Positions 6,642-12,156 of a stretch of DNA of 14,509 nt are shown piece after piece; the first letter of the stretch is position 1, and each line of letters opens with the position of its first letter. Source of the stretch: Natrialbaceae archaeon (GTDB lineage Archaea > Halobacteriota > Halobacteria > Halobacteriales > Natrialbaceae). The DNA is taken from contig PUKM01000202.1 in assembly GCA_003552325.1 (NCBI GenBank), positions 1-14,509 on the forward strand, in the 5' to 3' direction. The notes under the pieces are model-generated. The model had not been told where the DNA came from and did not search any database. It worked only from the letters and a program-made list of their open reading frames with translations. Made by a program: the position numbers and the translations under genes.

Positions 6642-7400
6642 ATGGACCTCCAGGTACAGGGAACCGGACCGAGCGCGCCGCTTCTCAGCGCTCGAGACCT
6701 CTTCGAAACCGAACGCGATCTGCAGTTACCCGTCTACGTGCGGTTACGCGAGGACCCCGACGTCCGAACGTGGGCCGCCCACTACGAGGACCATCACGTC
6801 CTCAACATATCAAAGCAGGCGGCAAATTCCGTGATGGCCCGTGAACTCGCCCTCCACGAGTTCGCCCACATGGCACGATACGAGGAAGCCCATCCCTCAC
6901 ACACCCAATCGATGGCCGAGGTCCTCTATCTCGCTCTCAGCGGCCGCCAGGTCGAACGCCACCGACTGGCACACTGCTACCAGATCGCCAACCACATGAA
7001 AGACATCTATGCCGACGATATCACGCTCACTGTCGGCCCCGGGCAAAAACTCCTGGCGTTCCTCGAGTCCTCGCTCGCGGCGTCCCTTCGTGATCGTCCG
7101 GGACAGCCACCATCAGTTACCGCAGCTGAGCACGTTCCACAGGGAAGCGATCCGTCGATCACGGCCGTCAACGCTGCCTTTGCCCTTGCCCTCGGGGAGC
7201 GTCACGACTTACTCGAGGCCGACCACCAACTGTACGACCTGGCACGAACGGCGGCCGCCGATGCTCCCGGTATCGATTTTGACACGTTCTGCAGTCAGTT
7301 TCGCGAACTCGCCCACGACCCAGATCCGAGTAGCTACCGACAGCAACTCGTCGACACGACCCGTTCGTACGTCGTGGCGACCGCTCGAGCGGCTGATTGA
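6642..7400 (+). CDS. Haloarchaeal DUF5781-like protein with an HExxH motif
   Basis: A 252-residue soluble, acidic protein resembling, from memory, the haloarchaeal family DUF5781. Its most telling feature is HEFAH at residues 72-76 in a predicted helix (ARELALHEFAHMARYEEAH), a possible zinc-metalloprotease HExxH site. Glu93 (in SMAEVLYLA) or Glu105 (in GRQVERHRL) is a candidate third ligand 17-29 residues on. The rest is mostly helical, with no signal peptide or membrane segment, so if it is a peptidase it is cytosolic. The motif can also occur by chance, so activity is inference. An in-frame ATG at 6627 would add five residues. I prefer 6642 because family members begin with M-D-x-x-V-Q-G and because of the TATA position. 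It is transcribed divergently from fusA and followed by a T-run. Confidence 0.85.
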   Translation: MDLQVQGTGPSAPLLSARDLFETERDLQLPVYVRLREDPDVRTWAAHYEDHHVLNISKQAANSVMARELALHEFAHMARYEEAHPSHTQSMAEVLYLALSGRQVERHRLAHCYQIANHMKDIYADDITLTVGPGQKLLAFLESSLAASLRDRPGQPPSVTAAEHVPQGSDPSITAVNAAFALALGERHDLLEADHQLYDLARTAAADAPGIDFDTFCSQFRELAHDPDPSSYRQQLVDTTRSYVVATARAAD

Positions 7401-7420
7401 ACTCGGCTCGGACGGCCGTG

Positions 7421-7430
7421 TAAATTTTTC
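7421..7430 (+). terminator. Possible T-rich transcription terminator after the HExxH gene
   Basis: TAAATTTTTC, about 20 bases after the stop codon, is the most T-rich run nearby on the plus strand. Oligo-T tracts end transcription in archaea. The same A/T patch could instead contribute to a promoter for the next gene. Confidence 0.35.
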
Positions 7431-7447
7431 CCGACCGTATCCGACAC

Positions 7448-7454
7448 GATAAAG
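7448..7454 (+). promoter_or_regulatory. Probable TATA box of the DUF7504-type gene
   Basis: GATAAAG on the plus strand, centred 29 bases before the ATG at 7480. The spacing fits a leaderless or nearly leaderless transcript. The A/T patch at 7421-7428 is a second candidate with a 30-base leader. Confidence 0.4.
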
Positions 7455-7479
7455 CCTCCAGAGATCCCAGTCTCAGTGA

Positions 7480-8211
7480 ATGCACCGTAGTGACGGCGGC
7501 GCACCCGAGGAGCAGACAGAAGCCACCGCCTTCGCAACAGCGCTCTCGCAACTCAAATCACGGGGTGGGTGTGTCCTCGTTGCCGGTTCGGTATCAGATG
7601 ACCGTCGCCGACGGCTCTCCCGGAAACTGTTTGGGACGGCCGACTCACGGATGCGGTTGCTCGTCTCGACGACAGGCACCTGGGAGCAGCCACCACTGTT
7701 TCAGGACTCGAGCAGTGCACATCTGCAGTACATCCGATACCAACAGCTTCATCGAAGCACTGTCGGCACCCAGCAACCGGCTGCCGAGGGTCCCACTCCC
7801 GCAACGGGGGCGGAGGCGACAGAACCGACGCCCATCGTGGCCGATGAGCTCGGTGAACTCGGAATCGCGCTCTCGGAAGCCCTCACCGCTCTCGAGGACA
7901 CAGCGACCAGCGACGGAGGCCACCTCGAGGCGGGAACCGTCAGGGTCGGAATCGACTCACTCGTTCCGCTCCTCGAGAGTGCCGGTCAGGAACCGGTGTT
8001 TCAATTTCTCCACCTGATTGGACGACGGACGGCTGACCTGGGTGGGCTGTGTCACGCGCATCTCCCGGTGACCCATACGGATCCACTCGTCTCCATCTTC
8101 GCGACCGTCTGTGATCTCTTGATCGAGTGTCGAAACAGAAACGGCATCGCCGAGGAGCGATGGACGCTAACCGACGGCGGTCACTGCACTGGTTGGATTC
8201 CCCAGTCATGA
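7480..8211 (+). CDS. Haloarchaeal DUF7504-type protein (degenerate RecA/KaiC-like)
   Basis: A 243-residue protein that I place tentatively in the haloarchaeal family DUF7504. Near the N-terminus, GGCVLVAGSVSDDRRRRLSRKLFG can be divided into a hydrophobic strand, a loop and a helix, as in the P-loop region of RAD55/KaiC-like ATPases. The Walker A Gly-Lys-Ser/Thr is missing, so ATP binding is doubtful. After a low-complexity linker (about 95-120), a second strand ending VRVGIDSL (Asp159) sits where a Walker B would be. It is followed by VFQFLHLIGRR and AHLPV, and the C-terminus ends RWTLTDGGHCTGWIP, which looks like a natural family end. No membrane segment. Such genes often lie among haloarchaeal signalling genes, and here the convergent neighbour is a receiver/HalX protein. 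Function unknown. Confidence 0.75.
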   Translation: MHRSDGGAPEEQTEATAFATALSQLKSRGGCVLVAGSVSDDRRRRLSRKLFGTADSRMRLLVSTTGTWEQPPLFQDSSSAHLQYIRYQQLHRSTVGTQQPAAEGPTPATGAEATEPTPIVADELGELGIALSEALTALEDTATSDGGHLEAGTVRVGIDSLVPLLESAGQEPVFQFLHLIGRRTADLGGLCHAHLPVTHTDPLVSIFATVCDLLIECRNRNGIAEERWTLTDGGHCTGWIPQS

Positions 8212-8508
8212 CCTGGTTGGGTATCGACCCGTGGTTCACCGCTTCCTGCGAGCGATGAAGCCGCTGTTTACCCGACGGATGACGGCCTCGAGATCGTCGA
8301 TCAGATCGAGCGCCGCCGATATTTGCTTGGCACGTCGACGCCGGTGACGCTGATGGCGCGGTCAACTGACACCCTCCCGTTTCCAGTCGACGCCGCCGTC
8401 GAGATCACGACTAACGGCATTACATCGCACTCCGTTCACCACACACTACTCGCCCAGCAACCGCCTGAGCGTCCGGCCGTATTCCTCTCGAGAAAATGCA
8501 GCCCGTAA
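8212..8508 (+). pseudogene. Coding-like stretch without a good start, possible gene remnant
   Basis: Right after the TGA of the DUF7504-type gene, the same frame is open again for 98 codons, ending at TAA 8506-8508. It contains no ATG before codon 48; TTG at 8323 and GTG at 8344 are the only earlier plausible starts. My hand count over 51 codons (8272-8424) gives G/C of about 61, 49 and 76 percent at codon positions one, two and three, the profile of a real haloarchaeal gene. Typical pairs such as GAC-GGC-CTC-GAG-ATC-GTC occur. The peptide (RRRYLLGTSTPVTLM, then LPFPVDAAVEITT) has no family I can name. The last 63 bases run antisense to the end of the receiver/HalX gene. It may be the remains of a decayed gene, a short gene with a rare start, or a former C-terminal extension reached by read-through. 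Confidence 0.35.
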
Positions 8509-9015
8509 CTCGTCTGCCCGCCTTTGACATACTTCTAACTCTGCCGTGACGACTTCGTACCGGTCTTCGACAGCAATCCCCGCTTCTCGCTCGTTCTCGA
8601 GCAATGCACGCTCGGTTGCCAGTTGAAAGTACTCCTTCATTGTCTTCTCGTAAGCCGTTTGTATGCACAACTGTTCGACGGCGGTAGCGAGAGCGGCTCC
8701 TTGGAGTGGCGTCACCAGATACTCATCAGCACCCCGACCGATCGGATCGTCCGCTGGGACGTCACCTGTTAGGACGAGTACACGGGCCTCCGGGAGACGA
8801 TGTCGGACCACGTCAATTACGCCGCGGGCATCGGGTGTCTCGAGTTCCCAATCGAGGATCACGACCTCGTCGTCACACTCGAGTTGCTCGAGTACTGACT
8901 GTCCGTCCGTCATCACCCGAACGTCGAACGACTGTTGAAACGTGTCGAACTCTGTAATCACTGACTCGGGTGCGGGATGAACGACACACACCTGCACTGA
9001 CTCCCACGACAACAC
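8446..9015 (-). CDS. Degenerate response-regulator receiver with HalX domain
   Basis: A 189-residue two-domain protein. Residues 7-118 form a CheY-like receiver. The phosphoacceptor candidate Asp55 (VVILDWEL) and Thr83 (VLTGD) are present. The usual N-terminal acidic pair is replaced by HPAPES, and the conserved Lys of the K-P motif is Thr102 (ADEYLVTP), so normal phosphorylation is doubtful. Residues 121-185 match the HalX domain: an AYEKTMKEYFQLA.ERALLE opening, then a charged helix with heptad-like spacing. HalX is a haloarchaeal output or partner domain without DNA-binding evidence. The start is GTG at 9013-9015, since no in-frame ATG is available and a TATA-like box lies 27 bases upstream. 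It sits 71 bases after rps7 on the same strand and converges on the DUF7504-type gene. Probably a phosphorylation-independent or partner-binding regulator; this is inference. Confidence 0.88.
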   Translation of the reverse strand: MLSWESVQVCVVHPAPESVITEFDTFQQSFDVRVMTDGQSVLEQLECDDEVVILDWELETPDARGVIDVVRHRLPEARVLVLTGDVPADDPIGRGADEYLVTPLQGAALATAVEQLCIQTAYEKTMKEYFQLATERALLENEREAGIAVEDRYEVVTAELEVCQRRADELRAAFSREEYGRTLRRLLGE

Positions 9016-9038
9016 AGTTCATTGTTTTCCGTTGGAAG

Positions 9039-9045
9039 TATGATA
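9039..9045 (-). promoter_or_regulatory. Probable TATA box of the receiver/HalX gene
   Basis: The minus strand reads TATCATA, centred 27 bases before the GTG at 9015. It supports both the unusual GTG start and independent transcription from the rps12-rps7 unit. A TTTT run between rps7 and this box (complement of 9067-9070) may end the ribosomal mRNA, but it is weak. Confidence 0.45.
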
Positions 9046-9086
9046 CTGTCGGTTGCCCTGCTGTCGAAAAGTGAGATCGGGAACGG

Positions 9087-9695
9087 TTATCTCGCGGCTG
9101 CTGCGACGCGTTCTTTTTCTTCTTTCTGACTGACCGCGTGGGTCTGGACATCGTAGTCTGCCGCCCCAATAAGCTGGCTTGCGAGGGCTTCAGCGGCAGG
9201 CGTTGGACTCTTGAAGGAGGCGCTGTGGGCACCTTCGGCGATGAATTTCAATGCCTGATCGACACGGCGTTGTGGAGCGACGTCGACGGCTTTAGGAACC
9301 GAAATACCACCGTACTTGAGACGGACGGTCTCCTCGCGAGGCGCCGCGTTCTCGACGGCCGTCACGAGCACCTGGACCGGGTTCTCCTCCGTCCGGTCGT
9401 GGATGATCTCGAACGCGTCTCGGACGATTTTGAGGGTTTGCTGTTTCTTGCCGGTGTTCTCTTCGGTCTGCATCAGACGGTTGGTGAGGCGTTCGACGAC
9501 CGAGAGTTCGGACTTCCGGAACTGCTTGCTCGCGTGGCGACCTGCCGTGTGAGCGATCGGTGTCACCGAGAGGTAGCGTTCGGTCGACGGATCGTTGTAG
9601 ACGATGTCGTCGACGTCCCAGGTGCCAAAGAGTTTCGCAGAGACGTCTGCGCCGCCAGCAGGGGCTTCGGGTTCAGGGGCTTCGTTCTCGCTCAT
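9087..9695 (-). CDS. rps7: 30S ribosomal protein S7 (uS7)
   Basis: A complete 202-residue uS7, the primary 16S rRNA-binding protein that nucleates assembly of the small-subunit head and contacts E-site tRNA. An acidic, Glu/Pro/Ala-rich N-terminal tail (residues 1-17) precedes the conserved body: KLFGTWDVDDI, then RHASKQFRKSELSVVERLTN, then ENPVQVLVTAVENAAPREE. RRVDQALKFIAEGA follows, and then the C-terminal helix. The acidic tail is usual for halophile ribosomal proteins. The ATG is one base after the rps12 stop (TAA-C-ATG), so the two are surely co-transcribed and probably translationally coupled. In many haloarchaea fusA comes next; here a receiver/HalX gene does. Confidence 0.97.
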   Translation of the reverse strand: MSENEAPEPEAPAGGADVSAKLFGTWDVDDIVYNDPSTERYLSVTPIAHTAGRHASKQFRKSELSVVERLTNRLMQTEENTGKKQQTLKIVRDAFEIIHDRTEENPVQVLVTAVENAAPREETVRLKYGGISVPKAVDVAPQRRVDQALKFIAEGAHSASFKSPTPAAEALASQLIGAADYDVQTHAVSQKEEKERVAAAAR

Positions 9696-9696
9696 G

Positions 9697-10125
9697 TTAT
9701 CGCACCGGTTTCTCTGCGTTTCCGCGGACCAGTTCGAGGAGTGCTACGCCGTTGACCTTATCAACTTTGTAGTTGACACCGGAGAGGTCACCCATCGCAC
9801 GACCCTTGGCGCCACCGATACCGGCGATGGTCACTTCGTCGTGTTCGTCGATGAACGAGATGGCACCGTCACCGGGACAGAACGCGGTGACCTGTTTGCC
9901 GTTTTTGATCAGCTGGACTCGGACGCACTTTCGGATCGCCGAGTTCGGCTGTTTTGCCTCGATGCCAACTTTTTCCAGGACGATACCGCGGGCCTGTGGT
10001 GCTCCCTCGAGGGGGTCGGATTTCTCGCGCAGGCCGCGTGCTCGGCGCGCGTAGTCGGAGTCGGACCACCGCTGGTTCTGGCGGTCCTTTTTGAGCTTAC
10101 GCGCGGCGTATTTGCCGTTTGCCAT
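9697..10125 (-). CDS. rps12: 30S ribosomal protein S12 (uS12)
   Basis: A complete 142-residue uS12, the decoding-centre protein of the small subunit. It has a basic N-terminus (MANGKYAARKLKKDRQNQRW), GIVLEKVGIEAKQPNSAIRKC (47-67) with the KQPNSAIRK loop that contacts the decoding site, VTAFCPGDGAI (79-89), and DEVTIAGIGGAKGRAMGDLSG. Length is exactly as usual for archaea. The frame is open 20 codons further upstream. I chose the ATG at 10123-10125 from homology and because a very good TATA box lies 27 bases before it, which makes the mRNA essentially leaderless. It is separated from nusA by a surface-protein gene, an arrangement unlike the more common nusA-rps12 adjacency. Confidence 0.98.
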   Translation of the reverse strand: MANGKYAARKLKKDRQNQRWSDSDYARRARGLREKSDPLEGAPQARGIVLEKVGIEAKQPNSAIRKCVRVQLIKNGKQVTAFCPGDGAISFIDEHDEVTIAGIGGAKGRAMGDLSGVNYKVDKVNGVALLELVRGNAEKPVR

Positions 10126-10149
10126 GCATTTCGGTATCCGACGGAGACA

Positions 10150-10155
10150 CTTAAA
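10150..10155 (-). promoter_or_regulatory. Strong TATA box of rps12-rps7
   Basis: The minus strand reads TTTAAG within GACGTTTAAGTG, a good match to the haloarchaeal TTTWWW box, with an A-rich BRE-like stretch (CAAAAGG) just upstream. It is centred 27 bases before the rps12 ATG. It is the clearest promoter in the window and shows that the ribosomal pair is not dependent on the rpo/nusA transcript here. Confidence 0.6.
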
Positions 10156-10236
10156 CGTCGCCTTTTGCAACGGGAGAAACGCCACGAGAGCGCTTAATCG
10201 AGCCCGCTCGAGGAATCTGAGGGCGTTTCATCGGAT

Positions 10237-11667
10237 TCAAAGCCTGCTCGAGGCGTCTCTGTTGGAGACAGAGTAGTTTTCCCGGGCGGGCACTGCTCTG
10301 CGACGAACCCCGACGGCGATGGCGAGTGCACTCAGTGCGAGCACGATACCGAATCCGGGGATTTCGTCAGCGTCGTCTTCACCTGTCCCACCCTCTTCAG
10401 CACCTTCGGCGTCGTCAGCGCCTTCGTCGTCCTCAGCACCTTCGGCGTCGTCAGTATCTGCAGCGTCGTCTGTGGTGTCATCGTCGTCGACCCCCTCGGC
10501 ATCGGCGTCGTCTTCGACATCGTCCGTGGCCGCCTGGTCGCTCGGGGTGTGGTAGACGTCGAAATCGATGACTGTCTCCGCACCGGCGTTCTCGAGTTCG
10601 ACCGTGTAGGTTCCATCGCTGTCAACACCGGGAAGTTCGACATACGTGAAGCCGGGATCCTCGATCCTCTCGCCAACCTCGTTCTGCTCCGGATCCAACA
10701 CAGTGAGATCGATCTCCTCACCGGTATCGTAGAACGTCGCGACCCCGAAGAGGTCGTCTTCGGTGAGTTCGATCTCGTAACTGTGTGTTCCCTCCTCGAC
10801 GGTGACCGCCGAGTAGAGACCGTCCTCGAGGGTATCGGGGATCGTGTCTCCGTCGTGTCGTTCGTCCGCTGGTGGTGTGTCGCCGGGAACCTCTCGATAC
10901 ACCTCGAGCCCAACTGTCGCCTCGTCCGTCCCCTGGTTCTCAATGACTACTTCGTGGTCACCCCCCTCCTCGACCGGTGGAACACCGATTTCGACGAAAC
11001 TGTCATCGACGAACTCATCACCGGCCGTGGCTCCGTCCGGGTCGAGGACGGTCATCGAAATATCGTCCGCTGGATCGAAGGCGGCACCGACGAGGAGTTG
11101 CTCGCCATCGACGAGGTCTGCGGTGTACGTGACTGACTCGCCACCCTCGAGTTCCGTCTCGTAGGCCCCCGACTCGAGTGGGTCGGGCACCCCTTCTGGC
11201 GCAGGGTCCGTCCCATCGGGTTCTATCGTGACGACCTCGACGTCAACTGTCGTTGCCTCGTCGTTGCTTTCGATACTGACCGTGTACGTCCCCTCGGCAG
11301 CGGCTTCGGGGAGTTGTGTGGTTGTCGCGTCTCCCAGATTCTCCGAGTCACCGACGTCTTGTCCATCAGGGTCGAGTATCCGAACGTCGATATCGTGTCC
11401 GTCGTCGTGGAACACGCCCGCCACGTACATCTCGCCCTGATTCAGTTCGACATCGTACTCGGACGTCTCGCCAGCTTCGAGATCAACATCGGGGTAAAAG
11501 CCATCCTCGAGCGGCTCAGGAAGGGGATCAGCACTCGTCGCCGTGGCTGTGGCTGCCCCTCCAAGCCCTATGGAAACGATCAGGAGAGTAACAACCACGA
11601 CTCCAACCACCAACACGGCTTCGCCCCAGTGCCTTTCCGCACGCTGTGTCTGCTCTCGTGTCCACAT
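10237..11667 (-). CDS. Secreted surface protein with three beta-sandwich repeats and PGF-CTERM anchor
   Basis: A 476-residue exported protein. A hydrophobic N-terminal segment (about 17-38) followed by ATATATSA looks like a Sec-type signal peptide. Three related domains of about 98 residues follow (about 50-148, 160-258, 276-374). Each begins P-[ED]-x-L-E-[DS]-G-x-Y, has a core LDP[DE], and ends with E[NS][NAQ]-type then V-[TY] strands; they resemble pre-peptidase C-terminal (PPC) beta-sandwiches. Next comes an Asp/Glu/Ala/Gly linker (about 378-434), typical of a wall-spanning stalk. It ends with PGF at 437-439, a 15-residue hydrophobic helix and RRR, the PGF-CTERM signal processed by archaeosortase A. 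A 19-residue tail after RRR (AVPARENYSVSNRDASSRL) is unusual. No catalytic motif is seen, so a binding or structural role is likely. It interrupts the nusA-rps12 order. Confidence 0.9.
   Translation of the reverse strand: MWTREQTQRAERHWGEAVLVVGVVVVTLLIVSIGLGGAATATATSADPLPEPLEDGFYPDVDLEAGETSEYDVELNQGEMYVAGVFHDDGHDIDVRILDPDGQDVGDSENLGDATTTQLPEAAAEGTYTVSIESNDEATTVDVEVVTIEPDGTDPAPEGVPDPLESGAYETELEGGESVTYTADLVDGEQLLVGAAFDPADDISMTVLDPDGATAGDEFVDDSFVEIGVPPVEEGGDHEVVIENQGTDEATVGLEVYREVPGDTPPADERHDGDTIPDTLEDGLYSAVTVEEGTHSYEIELTEDDLFGVATFYDTGEEIDLTVLDPEQNEVGERIEDPGFTYVELPGVDSDGTYTVELENAGAETVIDFDVYHTPSDQAATDDVEDDADAEGVDDDDTTDDAADTDDAEGAEDDEGADDAEGAEEGGTGEDDADEIPGFGIVLALSALAIAVGVRRRAVPARENYSVSNRDASSRL
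10397..10454. repeat. 22-base direct repeat in the acidic stalk of the surface protein
   Basis: An exact 22-base unit at 10397-10418 recurs at 10433-10454, a 36-base period. It encodes DDAEGAE-type segments. It probably arose by slippage or unequal crossing over, and may vary in copy number between strains. Confidence 0.75.
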
Positions 11668-11698
11668 TCAGTTTCGCCCGACACTCTCGAGGCAGGAC

Positions 11699-11706
11699 AC
11701 TTTTGT
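11699..11706 (-). promoter_or_regulatory. Possible promoter of the surface-protein gene
   Basis: The minus strand is A-rich here (ACAAAACACAAAAGTG, 11699-11714), with a centre about 35 bases before the ATG at 11667. That would give a leader of roughly nine bases. The surface gene could otherwise be read through from nusA, whose stop lies 65 bases upstream. Confidence 0.3.
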
Positions 11707-11732
11707 GTTTTGTCCGAGCGATCGTGACGCGA

Positions 11733-12152
11733 TCAGGAGAGCTGAATATCGTCGATGTCGAAGTGACGTCCAGCCAGTCGCCGAGCGATATCGATTCGCT
11801 CACCGTCGGTCCCGATCGCCGCCCCACGATCGCCGGCTGGTACTTCGACGTAGGCCACCGTATCGTCGTTTTCGCTGATGGTCACGTTGTACACCGTAGC
11901 GGGAGCGAGCGCGTTCGCGACGAACGTTTCCGGCGTCTCTGCTCCTTCGACCACCTGCACTGTCAGTCCAGCCTGCGCTTCGAACCGCTTGACGTGTTGG
12001 CCACCGGCACCGATAGCGGCGCCGAGAGAGCCAGGGGGAACGACGAGCACGAGTTTCTCCTCGAGGACGAGACAATCTCGTGCCGATACCCCAGAAATCG
12101 TCTCGAATCGGGCGATGTACTGACGGGCGTCGTCCTCGAGGATAATGGTCAT
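11733..12152 (-). CDS. nusA: NusA-like KH-domain transcription factor
   Basis: A 139-residue archaeal NusA-type protein, which lacks the bacterial N-terminal and S1 parts and consists essentially of two KH domains. The first KH loop is GAGG (48-51, in GAAIGAGGQHVKRFE), the second GTDG (114-117, in GAAIGTDGERIDIA). It is thought to bind RNA during transcription elongation or termination, or rRNA during processing; the exact archaeal role is less clear than in bacteria. I chose the ATG at 12150-12152 (MTIILEDDARQYI) over the open upstream frame, because it starts four bases after the rpoA2 stop and gives the standard length. It belongs to the rpoA1-rpoA2-nusA operon. Confidence 0.95.
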   Translation of the reverse strand: MTIILEDDARQYIARFETISGVSARDCLVLEEKLVLVVPPGSLGAAIGAGGQHVKRFEAQAGLTVQVVEGAETPETFVANALAPATVYNVTISENDDTVAYVEVPAGDRGAAIGTDGERIDIARRLAGRHFDIDDIQLS

Positions 12153-12156
12153 CGGC

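Noticed and set aside
7401..7479. tRNA or small RNA gene in the gaps of the accessory patch
   Set aside because: I found no cloverleaf, T-loop GGTTCGAATCC-type sequence or CCA-adjacent stem in the intergenic regions. The TTCGAA near 4260 has no matching arms.
7940..8365. A 141-codon minus-strand open frame covering the gap after the DUF7504-type gene
   Set aside because: Most of it is antisense to the conserved end of that gene and its composition is Arg/Ser-rich. The plus-strand frame in 8212-8445 has the better codon-position profile.
8873..9232. A minus-strand frame with an ATG just upstream of the HalX GTG start (MNCVVVGV...)
   Set aside because: It is in a different frame from the receiver domain and loses all receiver motifs. 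The GTG frame gives a complete receiver plus HalX protein.
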